From contig SVQN01000030.1 in NCBI GenBank assembly GCA_015065295.1, positions 1-32,082 of the forward strand: DNA of 32,082 bases, in the 5' to 3' direction. The stretch is from Oscillospiraceae bacterium. Its GTDB lineage: Bacteria; Bacillota; Clostridia; Oscillospirales; CAG-272. The number at the start of each line of letters is the position of its first letter. Position 1 is the first letter of the stretch. A model generated the notes under the pieces. The model did no database searches. It was not told where the DNA came from and saw only the letters and a list, made by a program, of their open reading frames with translations. The position numbers and the translations under genes are program-made. This document shows, piece by piece, positions 14,386-23,196 of the stretch.

Positions 14386-15768
14386 TCATCCCCCGAACAC
14401 CGACACGCCGGTCAGATTCGCCATGCTCAGTTCCGCTACGCATACCTTTTCACCGCCCTGCGGCGCATGAATGATTGTGTGTCTGCCATCCCGTTTGCCG
14501 AGATAGAGCATGACATGCCCCGGACGATACACCGCCGCCGGCTGATTCACCGTGTCCAGTACCCCGGACGGATCGTTTGCCAGCGATACCACCATCCCCG
14601 CGTACTTGCTCTGTTCGCCCGTATTGCGCGGCAGATACAGCCCGAACGTCCGGAAAACCGCGCAGACGAAGCCCGAGCAGTCCACCCCGCCGGACGATCC
14701 GCCCCAGCCGTAATCCGTGCCGAGATATAAAAACGCCTGACGGTAGTAATTTTTGATCGTATAATCCAGCGAACCGCGAATCGCATCTTCCTTGGAAATT
14801 TCCGTGTTCTCCAGCGTCAGCATTCCCGTTTCCGGATGCCTCTTCGGAACCTGCACCGTGTACGAATCCGCCGTTTCGCCGACGTACGGCAGAACCGCGC
14901 CCATGTCAAACCGGACGCCGCCGCATTCAATCACCCTGGCAAGCACCGTCACATAATCCTCCGGTGCCGCAAACAGACGGTATTCGTCGGCCGTACAGTG
15001 CGCCACATTCCCCGAAGGAATCCAGCCGCTGTAAAAATAGGAGAGGACAAACGCAAACTGTCCGTCCGAACTGGTGTGCAGAACGGCGGTGGGAAATCCC
15101 GAAATCAGTTCGGTCTCCTGAATTCCGTCGTAATGCGGCTCACCCTGCCGATGGAACGTCTTGTCGGTCGGGAACCGCTTGAGGTCGGAACGCGCCGTTA
15201 TGACCGCCCGTTTGGGTTCCACGATGTCCGGAATCCCGTCAAGGTTCCGGTTGTGACGGACATCCTCCCGCATATCGTGCGAAATCAGCGTGTTCCCATC
15301 CACATAGCGTTCGTCGGCGGGAAGCTCATAGTGTTCGATCATCGCCCGCACCTCCGCACCGGACATTTCCGCCGGAAGAGCGGTCATATCGCGCATCGTC
15401 GGCGTATCGGCGGTCATCTGCCGGTTCCAGCGGAGGATGTTCTCCCGATCCAGCAGAATCTTATCCGCCGTTCCGCTGCCGTAAGTGCCTTCGTACCAGT
15501 TCACCCAGTCCAACGCTTCCGCAGAAATCGTACGCTCATATTCCGGATAGCCTTCCGGTTCCGGCTCTTCCATCTCCGTTTCCGGCGGCGAAAAATCATG
15601 CACAGGCGCAGATATTTCCGGCGGCTCCTGTACGGGACGGTTTTCATGAGGCAAGGCATCCGCATCCCGCAGCGTAACACAGGAGGTCATACAAAACAAA
15701 AGCCCCACAGCAAGCGCAGACAACCCCAATTTTGTCCGTTTTCCCGTAAGGTCAAAAAAATATCGCAT
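14386..15768 (-). CDS. Lipoprotein NlpC/P60 (C40) endopeptidase with SH3-like domains
   Basis: The start is set at 15768 (MRYFFDLTGKRTKLGL); the frame is open as far as argF but the extra residues are encoded by a repeat. The protein is 460 residues. A lipoprotein signal peptide ends at the lipobox LFCMTSC, so it is anchored outside the cell membrane. A Pro/Glu-rich linker follows, then SH3-like regions (for example FAFVLSYFYSGWIPSGNVAHC). The NlpC/P60 domain fills the C-terminal 140 residues: GWGGSSGGVDCSGFVCAVFRTFG with the catalytic Cys, PGHVMLYLG with the catalytic His, and IIHAPQGG. It probably cuts gamma-D-Glu-diamino-acid bonds in cell-wall peptides. GGAG lies 12 bases before the start. 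Confidence 0.9.
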   Translation of the reverse strand: MRYFFDLTGKRTKLGLSALAVGLLFCMTSCVTLRDADALPHENRPVQEPPEISAPVHDFSPPETEMEEPEPEGYPEYERTISAEALDWVNWYEGTYGSGTADKILLDRENILRWNRQMTADTPTMRDMTALPAEMSGAEVRAMIEHYELPADERYVDGNTLISHDMREDVRHNRNLDGIPDIVEPKRAVITARSDLKRFPTDKTFHRQGEPHYDGIQETELISGFPTAVLHTSSDGQFAFVLSYFYSGWIPSGNVAHCTADEYRLFAAPEDYVTVLARVIECGGVRFDMGAVLPYVGETADSYTVQVPKRHPETGMLTLENTEISKEDAIRGSLDYTIKNYYRQAFLYLGTDYGWGGSSGGVDCSGFVCAVFRTFGLYLPRNTGEQSKYAGMVVSLANDPSGVLDTVNQPAAVYRPGHVMLYLGKRDGRHTIIHAPQGGEKVCVAELSMANLTGVSVFGG

Positions 15769-15814
15769 AAAAAAGAATAACTCCGTCCAAAAATTCCAAG
15801 AAAATCCATCCGAT

Positions 15815-15951
15815 TTCAACCGTACTCTGTCAATCCCTTTTATTTGAAAAGGTTTTTGGAAGGGGTTCGGACGAGATTCGCGGTGACTACTTTGTAGCCC
15901 CCGCGAACTCGAAACCTTTTTCCTCAAAAAAGGTTTCCCCGAGAAACTCCC
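15815..15951 (-). repeat. Hairpin-repeat family, copy b
   Basis: On the minus strand it begins 8 bases after the argF stop: GAAACCTTTTT (pair 15927-15937 with 15911-15921), a nested hairpin of the GAG-TTCGCGG type (15873-15910), then CCGAACCCCTTCC-AAAAACCTTTT and the family tail (GACAGAGTACGG). The stem has two extra C-G pairs compared with copies d and f, and the third segment has changed in step. Confidence 0.85.
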
Positions 15952-15956
15952 CTCAA

Positions 15957-16865
15957 TCACTTTGCCATCAGCTTGACCATGATGGCTTTCTGGGCGTGGA
16001 GACGGTTTTCGGCTTCCTCGAAAATTTCGTCGGCGTGCGCTTCAAAGACGTCGGCGGTGATTTCTTCGCCGCGGTGCGCGGGGAGACAGTGCTGAACCAT
16101 CGCGTTCTTTGCCGCGACGGATAGAACCTCCGCGTTGATCTGGTAGCCGGTGAAGACCTTGCGGCGTTCCGCAGCTTCTTCTTCCTGACCCATGGAGGCC
16201 CATACGTCGGTGAAGAGAACGTCTGCGTCCGCAGCCGCTTCGAGGATATTCTCGGTCATTGTATACATATTACCATATTTTTTCGTAAAGTCAAGAACTT
16301 TTTCGTCCGGCTGGTATGCGTTCGGGCAGGCAATCGCTACCTTCATGCCGACGGTCAGACCGCCGACGATGAGGGAGTTCGCCATGTTGTTGCCGTCGCC
16401 GATGTAGCACATCTTCAGACCGTCGAATCCGCCCTTGATTTCGCGGATCGTCATGAGGTCCGCCATGACCTGACAGGGGTGGCAGTAGTCCGTCAGACCG
16501 TTGATGACCGGGCAGGAACAGTAGTCCGCGAGGTCTTCGACTTCCTTCTGCGCGAAGGTACGGATCATAATGCCGTCGAGGTAGCGGGACAGAACGCGCG
16601 CAGTGTCTTCGAGCGGTTCGCCGCGGCCGATCTGGAGGTCACGGGGAGAGAGGAACAGCGGCTGACCGCCGAGCTGGTAAATCCCGGTTTCAAAGGATAC
16701 GCGGGTTCTGGTGGACGACTTCTGGAAAATCATGCCAAGGGACTGGCCCTTGAGGATGTGGTGTTCGATGCCGTGCTTGCGTTCATACTTCAGCTTGTCC
16801 GCGATGTCGAGCAGTTCGATGATGTCGTTCTTCGACAGATCGGACATTTTGAGAAAATCTTTCAT
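15957..16865 (-). CDS. argF: Ornithine carbamoyltransferase
   Basis: This 302-residue enzyme makes citrulline from ornithine and carbamoyl phosphate, a late step in arginine biosynthesis. The carbamoyl-phosphate motif STRTR is at residues 51-55, HPCQ at 129-132, DVWASMGQE near 225-233 and the ornithine-binding HCLPAHRGEE near 260. The length is typical for the anabolic enzyme. It is the last gene of the arginine cluster. The 5' leader is hairpin-repeat copy c, and no ribosome site is visible within 20 bases of the ATG (CCCAAGAATCACACATC), unlike argB or argG. Its stop is followed at once by copy b. Confidence 0.97.
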   Translation of the reverse strand: MKDFLKMSDLSKNDIIELLDIADKLKYERKHGIEHHILKGQSLGMIFQKSSTRTRVSFETGIYQLGGQPLFLSPRDLQIGRGEPLEDTARVLSRYLDGIMIRTFAQKEVEDLADYCSCPVINGLTDYCHPCQVMADLMTIREIKGGFDGLKMCYIGDGNNMANSLIVGGLTVGMKVAIACPNAYQPDEKVLDFTKKYGNMYTMTENILEAAADADVLFTDVWASMGQEEEAAERRKVFTGYQINAEVLSVAAKNAMVQHCLPAHRGEEITADVFEAHADEIFEEAENRLHAQKAIMVKLMAK

Positions 16866-16877
16866 GATGTGTGATTC

Positions 16878-16970
16878 TTGGGGAAAAACTTTTTTGAGAA
16901 AAAGTTTTTCCCCAAACCCCTTTTCAAAAAACTTTATACTGTATATTTTAATGGAGTTTGGTGCAGATTT
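16878..16970 (+). repeat. Hairpin-repeat family, copy c (argD-argF gap)
   Basis: TTGGGGAAAAACTTTTT (16878-16894) pairs with AAAAAGTTTTTCCCCAA (16899-16915), a perfect 17-bp stem, followed by ACCCCTTTTC-AAAAAACTTTA and the family tail (TCTGCACCAAACTC on -). It fills the whole gap between the argD stop and the argF start. Confidence 0.85.
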
Positions 16971-18141
16971 ACAGAACTTTTGCGAGGATTTCGATGCCGC
17001 GGTCGATTTCTTCGTAGGAGATCGTCAGCGGGGGGAGGAGGCGGACAACATCCGTGCCTGCCGTGAGAACGAGGAGTCCGTTGTCGAATGCGTCGTGCAG
17101 GACATCCTTCGGGGAAACGGTGACGGCAATCCCGGTCATCATGCCGATGCCGCGCACTTCCTTCACCTTATCGGAGCCGAGTGACGCGATTTTTTCGCGC
17201 ATATACGCACCCTTCGCGTTCACTTCGTCGAGGAATTCGTCCGTGATGCGTGAAACGACATTGCAAGCCGCCGCGCAGGAGACGGGGTTTGCGCCGAATG
17301 TGGAGCCGTGCATACTTGCGCCGAGGGTCTTTGCGCACTTTTCACCGGCGATGAACGTACCGATCGGCAGACCGCCGCCGAGACCCTTCGCCGTGGTGAC
17401 GATGTCGGGGGTGATGCCCGCGTTCATGTAGCCGAAGAACTTGCCGCAGCGTCCGATGCCGGTCTGGACTTCGTCCACGATCAGCAGGATGTCGCGGTCA
17501 CGGCAGAGGGCTTCGACCGCCTTCAGATAATCGGCGGAGAGAATGTTCACGCCGCCTTCGCCCTGTACGACTTCGAGCATCACCGCGCACACGTCGTCCG
17601 TGCAGGCAGCGGTCAGTGCGTCCATGTCGCCCGCGTCGCAGTACTTGAAGCCTTCCGTGAAGGGGAAGAAATACTGGTGGAACACGTCCTGACCGGTCGC
17701 CTTCAGTGTGGTGATCGTACGGCCGTGGAAGGACTTGTTCAGCGTGACGATGGTCGAGCGTCCTTCGCCGTATTTGTCAAAGCTGTACTTTCTCGCCAGT
17801 TTGATGGCACCTTCATTCGCTTCCGCGCCAGAGTTGCCGAAGAACATATTGCAGAGTCCGGTCTTTTCCGCGATCATGGAAGCGAGTTCGGATGCCTTGT
17901 CGCAGTAGAAATAGTTGGAAACGTGCTGGAAGCGGTTCACCTGTTCGATAACCGCGTTCTTCCAGCCTTCGTCGTTCCAGCCGAAGATGTTGACGCCGAT
18001 GCCGCTGGTGAAATCGACGAATTCTTTGCCGTTTTTGTCGGTCAGCACCGCACCGTGTCCCTCTTCGGGAACGAGGTCGAGCTTGCCGTAAGTCGCCATG
18101 ATGTTTTCATGGTCGAACGAGATTACATTTTCACGAATCAT
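16969..18141 (-). CDS. argD: Acetylornithine aminotransferase
   Basis: A 390-residue class III PLP aminotransferase that converts N-acetylglutamate semialdehyde to N-acetylornithine using glutamate. MFFGNSGAEANEGAIKLAR is the phosphate-binding region, LLIVDEVQTGIGR holds the cofactor Asp, and the PLP lysine is in TTAKGLGGGLPIG. SMHGSTFGANPVSCAA is the C-terminal family motif. It starts 10 bases after the argB stop with GAGG before the ATG, so it is translated as part of the same message. Its stop codon touches hairpin-repeat copy c. Confidence 0.97.
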   Translation of the reverse strand: MIRENVISFDHENIMATYGKLDLVPEEGHGAVLTDKNGKEFVDFTSGIGVNIFGWNDEGWKNAVIEQVNRFQHVSNYFYCDKASELASMIAEKTGLCNMFFGNSGAEANEGAIKLARKYSFDKYGEGRSTIVTLNKSFHGRTITTLKATGQDVFHQYFFPFTEGFKYCDAGDMDALTAACTDDVCAVMLEVVQGEGGVNILSADYLKAVEALCRDRDILLIVDEVQTGIGRCGKFFGYMNAGITPDIVTTAKGLGGGLPIGTFIAGEKCAKTLGASMHGSTFGANPVSCAAACNVVSRITDEFLDEVNAKGAYMREKIASLGSDKVKEVRGIGMMTGIAVTVSPKDVLHDAFDNGLLVLTAGTDVVRLLPPLTISYEEIDRGIEILAKVL

Positions 18142-18151
18142 AGTGGATACC

Positions 18152-19021
18152 TCAGCCTTTGGTAAACATGGTGCCGATCCCTTCTTCGGACAGCATTTCG
18201 ATGAGGATCGAATGCTTGATGCGTCCGTCGATGATGAACGTCTTGACGCCGCCGTTGACCGCGGAAACGCAGCATTCGACCTTCGGGATCATGCCGCCGG
18301 AGATGATGCCTTCTGCACGGAGTCCGTCCACTTCGTCGGTGCGGATCACGGAAATCAGCGTTTCGGGATCCTTCGGGTCACGGAGTACGCCGACCGTATC
18401 GGTCAGGAGAATCAGGTTTTCCGCGTTCAGCGCAATGGCGATTTCCGCAGCCGCCGTGTCGGCGTTGATGTTGTAAACGCCTTCCGCGTCTTCCGCGTGT
18501 GCGACGGTCGAGATGACCGGGATGTAGCCGCGCTTGATAACGTCCTGAATAACTTCCGCGTTGATGGAAACGATGTCGCCGACGAAGCCGTAGTCGGTTC
18601 CTTCCGCGTCGGTGTGACGGGTTGCCTTGATGAGGCCGCCGTCGAGACCGCAGAGACCGATGGCACGGCCGCCGGTACGTCCGATTTTGTCAACGAGCTG
18701 CTTGTTGGTCTTGCCCGCGAGAACCATCAGCGCAACTTCGGCGGTTTCCTCGTCGGTGTAGCGCAGACCGTTGATGAACTCGGACTTCTTGCCGATCTTT
18801 TTCAGCAGATCATTCATATCGGGACCGCCGCCGTGAACGAGAACGACGTTGATGCCGGTCAGGGACAGCAGAACGATGTCGCTGATAACCGCGTCGCGCA
18901 GTTCTTCGGACAGCATGGCATTTCCGCCGTACTTGATGACAACGGTCTTGCCGGTATATTTCTGGATATAAGGCAGAGCTTCAATCAGAATACTCGCCTT
19001 GTCTTCGTTTCTGATGGACAT
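18152..19021 (-). CDS. argB: Acetylglutamate kinase
   Basis: A 289-residue amino-acid kinase that phosphorylates N-acetylglutamate. TVVIKYGGNAM is the ATP lysine and glycine loop, VLVHGGGPDMNDLLKKIG the substrate loop, and LILLTDTVGVL the nucleotide-binding part. An N-terminal helix of about 20 residues (NEDKASILIEALPYIQKYTG) is present, as in hexameric arginine-inhibited enzymes, so feedback inhibition is possible. GGAGG lies 9 bases before the ATG, and it starts 17 bases after the argJ stop. Confidence 0.97.
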   Translation of the reverse strand: MSIRNEDKASILIEALPYIQKYTGKTVVIKYGGNAMLSEELRDAVISDIVLLSLTGINVVLVHGGGPDMNDLLKKIGKKSEFINGLRYTDEETAEVALMVLAGKTNKQLVDKIGRTGGRAIGLCGLDGGLIKATRHTDAEGTDYGFVGDIVSINAEVIQDVIKRGYIPVISTVAHAEDAEGVYNINADTAAAEIAIALNAENLILLTDTVGVLRDPKDPETLISVIRTDEVDGLRAEGIISGGMIPKVECCVSAVNGGVKTFIIDGRIKHSILIEMLSEEGIGTMFTKG

Positions 19022-19038
19022 AGTCGGTTTCCTCCGGA

Positions 19039-20277
19039 TCAGCTTCTGTAGTCGCCGTTGATGCGGACGTATTCGTAGCTCAGGTCACAGCCGTAGGCTT
19101 CGGCGGATGCGTCGCCGTCGTTCATGTCGCAGTGGATCACGATGTCCTTTTCGGTGAGGACTTTCTTGGCGAATTCTTCGCTGAATTCGTAGCTGCCGCC
19201 GTTCTTGCAGACAGGAAGCATACCCTTTGCGGAAGAGAAGGAAATGTCAACCTTCTTTGTATCAAAGTCCACGCCGGAGTAACCGAGCGCACAGATAATA
19301 CGTCCCCAGTTTGCGTCCGCGCCGAACATCGCCGCCTTGACGAGGGAGGACGCGATCACGGATTTTGCGAGAACACGCGCGTCTTCGGTGTTCTTCGCGC
19401 CGTCCACCTTGCAGATGAGGAACTTGGTTGCACCTTCGCCGTCCGCCGCAATCGCGGTCGCCAGCTTGTAGCAGAGGAGCTTCAGCGCACCGGCAAACGC
19501 TTCGTAATCCGCGCCGGATGCCGAGGTGATTTCGTCGTTGCCCGCTTTGCCGGACGCGAGAACCGTCACAGTGTCGTTGGTGCTGGTGTCGCCGTCCACG
19601 GAAACCATGTTGAAGGTGTCGTCAATCGCCGCACGGAGAGCCGTGTCGAGAACATCGGACGCAACCGCGCAGTCGGTAGTGATGAAGCAGAGCATTGTGC
19701 CCATGTTCGGGTGAATCATACCGGAACCCTTGCAGATGCCGCCGATGTGAACGGTTTTGCCGCCGCATTCAAAGGAAAGAGCGAATTCTTTCTTCTTGGT
19801 GTCGGTGGTCATGATCGCCAGAGCCGCCTTGTCGGAGCCTTCCGCCGTACCTTCGAGCTTTTCGAGCAGAACGGGGATGCCTTTCATGATCGGCTCGGTG
19901 TTCAGGGAAACGCCGATCACGCCCGTGGAGCAGACGATTACGTCGTTTTCGTCAATGTTCAGAGCTTCGGCAACCGCCTTGCAGGTCGCGGATGCGGTTT
20001 CGTATCCGTCGGGAGTGCAGGCATTCGCGTTGCCGGAGTTGCAGATTGCCGCCTGTGCCTTGCCGTTTGCGAGATGTGCGCGGGTTACGCCGACCGGAGC
20101 CGCGAACACCTTGTTTCTCGTGTAAACGCCTGCCGCATTGCAGAGATCGTCCGCAACGATCATGGCAAGGTCGAGCTTTGCGGCGTTTTTCCGCATACCG
20201 GCGTGAATGCCGTACGCCTTGAAGCCTTCGGCAGCACAAACGCCGCCGGAAATTTCGGTATAAATGGAAGTATTCAT
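19039..20277 (-). CDS. argJ: Glutamate N-acetyltransferase / amino-acid acetyltransferase (bifunctional type possible)
   Basis: The start is set at ATG 20277 (MNTSIYTEISGGVCAAEGF), with GAGG about 10 bases upstream; an in-frame TTG three codons earlier lies too close to that site. The protein is 412 residues. ArgJ moves the acetyl group from N-acetylornithine to glutamate, closing the cyclic pathway. The self-cleavage site is in IHPNMGTML: the nucleophile is Thr194, and the residue before it is Gly rather than the more usual Ala. GDTSTNDTV is the other conserved segment. No argA is in the cluster, so this enzyme may also use acetyl-CoA. It is separated from argC by hairpin-repeat copy d. Confidence 0.96.
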   Translation of the reverse strand: MNTSIYTEISGGVCAAEGFKAYGIHAGMRKNAAKLDLAMIVADDLCNAAGVYTRNKVFAAPVGVTRAHLANGKAQAAICNSGNANACTPDGYETASATCKAVAEALNIDENDVIVCSTGVIGVSLNTEPIMKGIPVLLEKLEGTAEGSDKAALAIMTTDTKKKEFALSFECGGKTVHIGGICKGSGMIHPNMGTMLCFITTDCAVASDVLDTALRAAIDDTFNMVSVDGDTSTNDTVTVLASGKAGNDEITSASGADYEAFAGALKLLCYKLATAIAADGEGATKFLICKVDGAKNTEDARVLAKSVIASSLVKAAMFGADANWGRIICALGYSGVDFDTKKVDISFSSAKGMLPVCKNGGSYEFSEEFAKKVLTEKDIVIHCDMNDGDASAEAYGCDLSYEYVRINGDYRS

Positions 20278-20304
20278 GGTAAACAAACCTCAAATTCAAT
20301 CTGT

Positions 20305-20415
20305 CAGTCTGCACCCAACTTCGTCAATTCCTTTGCCGGAAAGTTTTTGAAGATGGGGTTCGGGTGAGATTCGCTGCGCGAACTCAAAAACTTTTTCCAA
20401 AAAGTTTCTTCCCCG
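20305..20415 (-). repeat. Hairpin-repeat family, copy d (argC-argJ gap)
   Basis: On the minus strand, 15 bases after the argC stop: GGGGAAG-AAACTTTTT-GG-AAAAAGTTT (stem 20388-20407, 9 bp), a nested palindrome GAGATTCGC-TGC-GCGAACTC (20366-20385), then CCCGAACCCCATCTTC-AAAAACTTT and the family tail (GGGTGCAGAC). The 9-bp stem is the shortest in the family. Confidence 0.82.
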
Positions 20416-20429
20416 GTTATTCAATTTCC

Positions 20430-21470
20430 TCAGAACCCTGCGGGGAGCATATCGATGCCGCAGGATTCGTCAAAGCCGAAGTGGATGTTCATGTTCTGGA
20501 TGGCCTGACCTGCTGCACCCTTGACCATGTTGTCGATGCAGGAGCAGAGGATCAGCGTGCCGGTACGGGGATCACCGTGAACGGAGATGTCGCAGTAGTT
20601 CGAGCGGGTGACGTTGCGGATCTGTGCGGACGTGCCCTTCGCTTCGATGCGGACGAACTGTTCGTTTTCGTAGAACTTGACGTAGGCTTCGCGGACTTCG
20701 TCAACGGTTACACCATCCTTGAGCTTCGCGTAGATGGTTTCTTCGATGCCGCGGTTGACGGGGAGCAGATGCGGAACGAACAGCACCTTCATCGGATGAC
20801 CGACCGCGTAGGAGAGGGACTGTTCGATCTCGGGCGTGTGGCGGTGTTCGCCGACCTTGTACGCGGAAATGGATTCGTTTGCTTCCGGATAGTGCGTGTT
20901 CTGGGTCAGGCTTCTGCCCGCGCCGGTCACGCCGGATTTTGCGTCAATGATGATGCCGTCGGATTCAATGAAGCCGAGCTTGAGCGCGGGGAACAGCGCG
21001 AGTGCCGCAGCCGTCGGATAACAGCCGGGGTTGGCGATGATCTTCGCGTCCTTGATGTTTTCGCGGAACAGTTCCGGCTGTGCATAGACCGCGCCGTCAT
21101 GGAGTTCCGGCTTGTCGAACGGCTTTTTGTACCATTCCTTGTATTCGTCTTCGGATTCGAGACGGAAATCCGCGCCGAGGTCAATGAGAAGTGCGCCGGA
21201 AGCGAGACACTGTTCGGCAAGCGGTTCGGACAGACCGTGCGGCACGGAGGCAAATACAACATCCGCACCGGCGATGACGTCTTCGACGTTGGCAAGCTTC
21301 GGGAGATTCATTTTCTTGAAGTTCGGATAAACTTCTTCGATTCCCTTGCCTTCAAAGGAAACGGAGGCGAGACCGGAAATTTCCACATGGGGATGCAGGG
21401 CAAGGAGACGGACGAGTTCCGCACCCGCATAGCCGGTTGCACCGATGATGGCAGCTTTGATTTTGTTCAT
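20430..21470 (-). CDS. argC: N-acetyl-gamma-glutamyl-phosphate reductase
   Basis: A 346-residue NADPH-dependent enzyme that reduces N-acetylglutamyl phosphate to the semialdehyde. The Rossmann start is AAIIGATGYAGAELVRLL. The active-site cysteine is Cys150 in IANPGCYPTAAALAL; HRHTPEIEQ supplies the catalytic His. The length fits the long-form ArgC. No ribosome site is visible before the ATG (CCCGAGAAACACCATTTT), because hairpin-repeat copy e occupies the leader. Its stop is followed by copy d. Confidence 0.97.
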   Translation of the reverse strand: MNKIKAAIIGATGYAGAELVRLLALHPHVEISGLASVSFEGKGIEEVYPNFKKMNLPKLANVEDVIAGADVVFASVPHGLSEPLAEQCLASGALLIDLGADFRLESEDEYKEWYKKPFDKPELHDGAVYAQPELFRENIKDAKIIANPGCYPTAAALALFPALKLGFIESDGIIIDAKSGVTGAGRSLTQNTHYPEANESISAYKVGEHRHTPEIEQSLSYAVGHPMKVLFVPHLLPVNRGIEETIYAKLKDGVTVDEVREAYVKFYENEQFVRIEAKGTSAQIRNVTRSNYCDISVHGDPRTGTLILCSCIDNMVKGAAGQAIQNMNIHFGFDESCGIDMLPAGF

Positions 21471-21484
21471 AAAATGGTGTTTCT

Positions 21485-21545
21485 CGGGGGAATCTTTTTT
21501 CAGGAAAAAGATTCCCCCGAACCCCTTTCAAAAACCTTTTTAATA
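21485..21545 (+). repeat. Hairpin-repeat family, copy e (argH-argC gap)
   Basis: CGGGGGAATCTTTTT (21485-21499) pairs with AAAAAGATTCCCCCG (21505-21519), a perfect 15-bp stem. The AAT/ATT pair replaces AAA/TTT of the other copies with both strands changed. CCCCTTTC-AAAAACCTTTTT follows. It fills the 80-base gap from the argH stop to the argC start. Confidence 0.85.
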
Positions 21546-21550
21546 TATAT

Positions 21551-22927
21551 TTATTTTTCGATGTAATTTTTTACGATTTCGATCTGGTGCAGGACGGATT
21601 CCTTGGAGGGACCGCCGTAGACCTTGCGTTCGTTTACGCAGTTTTCGAGATTGACCGCTTCGTATACGCCTTCGTCGAACAGGGGAGAGAAGGTCTTGTA
21701 GGTATCGAGCGTGAGCGATTCGAGGTCGGTCTTGTTTTCGATGCAGTACGCAACGAGACGTCCGCTGACACGGTATGCGTCACGGAAGGGAAGTCCTTTC
21801 TTGACGAGGTAGTCCGCGCAGTCGGTCGCGTTGATGAAGCCGCCGGAGGCTGCCTGACGGAGCTTTTCCTTCTTGACGGTCATCGTGGCGATCATGGAAG
21901 TGAACAGTTCGATGCAGAGCTTTGCGTTGTCGATCGCGTCGAATGCGGCTTCCTTGTCTTCCTGCATATCCTTGTTGTACGCCAGCGGGATGCCCTTCAT
22001 CATCGTGAGAACGGTGGTGAGGTCGCCGTAGACACGGCCGGTTTTACCGCGGACGAGTTCGGCGATGTCGGGATTCTTCTTCTGCGGCATGATGGATGAG
22101 CCGGTCGAGAACGCATCGTCGAGTTCCACGAAGGAGAATTCACTGGTGCACCACAGGATCACTTCTTCGGAGAAGCGGGAGAGGTGCATCATGATGAGGG
22201 ACAGCGCGAAGACGAGTTCGATCAGGAAATCGCGGTCGGATACGCCGTCCATGGAGTTTTCGGTAACGCCGCCCATGCCGAGCAGTTCGGCGACCATGTG
22301 ACGGTCGATGGGGTACGTCGTGGAAGCGAGCGCACCGGAGCCGAGCGGGGAGAAATTGGTGCGGTCATACACATCCGCCAGACGGAGATCGTCGCGGATG
22401 AACATCTGCGCGTACGCGAGAACATAGTGCGCGAACGTGACCGGCTGTGCCCGCTGGAGATGCGTATAGCCCGCCATAACGGTATCGACGTTTTCCTCCG
22501 CGATGGTGACGATCGCACCGAGAAGACCCTTCACAAGAGAACGGATTTCGGTAATTTCCTTTTTCAGATACAGGCGGATGTCCAGAGCGACCTGGTCGTT
22601 CCGGCTTCTTGCGGTGTGCAGCCGCTTCCCGGTGTCGCCGATGCGCGCGGTCAGCACTTCTTCGACGAACATGTGAATGTCTTCCGCTTCCGGATCAATC
22701 GCCAGCGCGCCGGATTCGATATCGCGCTTGATTTCCGCCAGCGCGGTCACAATCTTCGCGGACTCATCCAGCGAAATAATTCCGCACTTTCCGAGCATGG
22801 TCGCGTGCGCCATCGACCCTTCAATATCCTCCCGGAACATCCGGCTGTCAAACGAAATCGACGAATTGAAATCATTGACTCTGCTGTTCTCCGCCTTCGA
22901 GAACCGCGCGTCCCACATTTTTGCCAT
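21551..22927 (-). CDS. argH: Argininosuccinate lyase
   Basis: A 458-residue enzyme that splits argininosuccinate into arginine and fumarate. The superfamily signature GSSIMPQKKNPDIAEL (mobile loop with the catalytic Ser) is near residues 275-290; TARSRNDQVALDIRLYL and AGYTHLQRAQPVTFAHY are the other two conserved blocks. The length is typical. No clear ribosome site lies before the ATG; hairpin-repeat copy f comes to within about 20 bases of the start. It is separated from argG by 275 bases holding two repeat copies. Confidence 0.97.
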   Translation of the reverse strand: MAKMWDARFSKAENSRVNDFNSSISFDSRMFREDIEGSMAHATMLGKCGIISLDESAKIVTALAEIKRDIESGALAIDPEAEDIHMFVEEVLTARIGDTGKRLHTARSRNDQVALDIRLYLKKEITEIRSLVKGLLGAIVTIAEENVDTVMAGYTHLQRAQPVTFAHYVLAYAQMFIRDDLRLADVYDRTNFSPLGSGALASTTYPIDRHMVAELLGMGGVTENSMDGVSDRDFLIELVFALSLIMMHLSRFSEEVILWCTSEFSFVELDDAFSTGSSIMPQKKNPDIAELVRGKTGRVYGDLTTVLTMMKGIPLAYNKDMQEDKEAAFDAIDNAKLCIELFTSMIATMTVKKEKLRQAASGGFINATDCADYLVKKGLPFRDAYRVSGRLVAYCIENKTDLESLTLDTYKTFSPLFDEGVYEAVNLENCVNERKVYGGPSKESVLHQIEIVKNYIEK

Positions 22928-22945
22928 GATGAATTATGTTTTTCT

Positions 22946-23030
22946 CGGGGGAAACTTTTTTGAGGAAAAAGTTTCCGAGTTCGCATCGCGAACCTCGCCC
23001 GAACCCCTTTCAAAAACCTTTTTAATAAAA
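22946..23030 (+). repeat. Hairpin-repeat family, copy f
   Basis: GGAAACTTTTT (22950-22960) pairs with AAAAAGTTTCC (22966-22976), followed by the nested palindrome GAGTTCGC-ATC-GCGAACCTC (22977-22996) and CCCGAACCCCTTTC-AAAAACCTTTTT. It points away from argH and faces copy g. Confidence 0.83.
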
Positions 23031-23038
23031 ATAAAAAC

Positions 23039-23102
23039 ATAGTTCAGCTTAAATTTGAAGATACTATGGTGTGAGTTAAACTTACAAAATAAGCCGAACT
23101 AT
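23039..23102. repeat. Inverted repeat between copies f and g
   Basis: ATAGTTCAGCTTA (23039-23051) and TAAGCCGAACTAT (23090-23102) pair over 13 positions with one G-T-type mismatch. The spacer is 38 bases. The two hairpin-repeat copies on either side are in opposite orientation, so the whole gap is a compound inverted repeat. Confidence 0.7.
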
Positions 23103-23124
23103 AAAAATTGCAATACCCCTTCAC

Positions 23125-23196
23125 AAATCCCGGATGAAAAGTTTTTGAAAAGGGGTTCGGGGAGAAACTTTTTCTCAAAAAGTTTCTCCCCGAGAA
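23125..23196 (-). repeat. Hairpin-repeat family, copy g
   Basis: On the minus strand about 10 bases after the argG stop: CGGGGAGAAACTTTTT with AAAAAGTTTCTCCCCG (23158-23192), a perfect 16-bp stem with a three-base loop, then AACCCCTTTTC-AAAAACTTTTC. No nested palindrome is present in this copy. It could act as the argG terminator. Confidence 0.85.

Noticed and set aside
14345-14390. Ninth copy of the hairpin repeat after the NlpC/P60 gene
   Set aside because: AAAGTTTTTT and AAGAAATTCTC resemble parts of the arms but do not pair, and the tail is absent; at best a decayed fragment.
23060-23110. Internal promoter before argH
   Set aside because: TTGCAA and TATAGT-like bases occur on the minus strand but are too close together to form a promoter.
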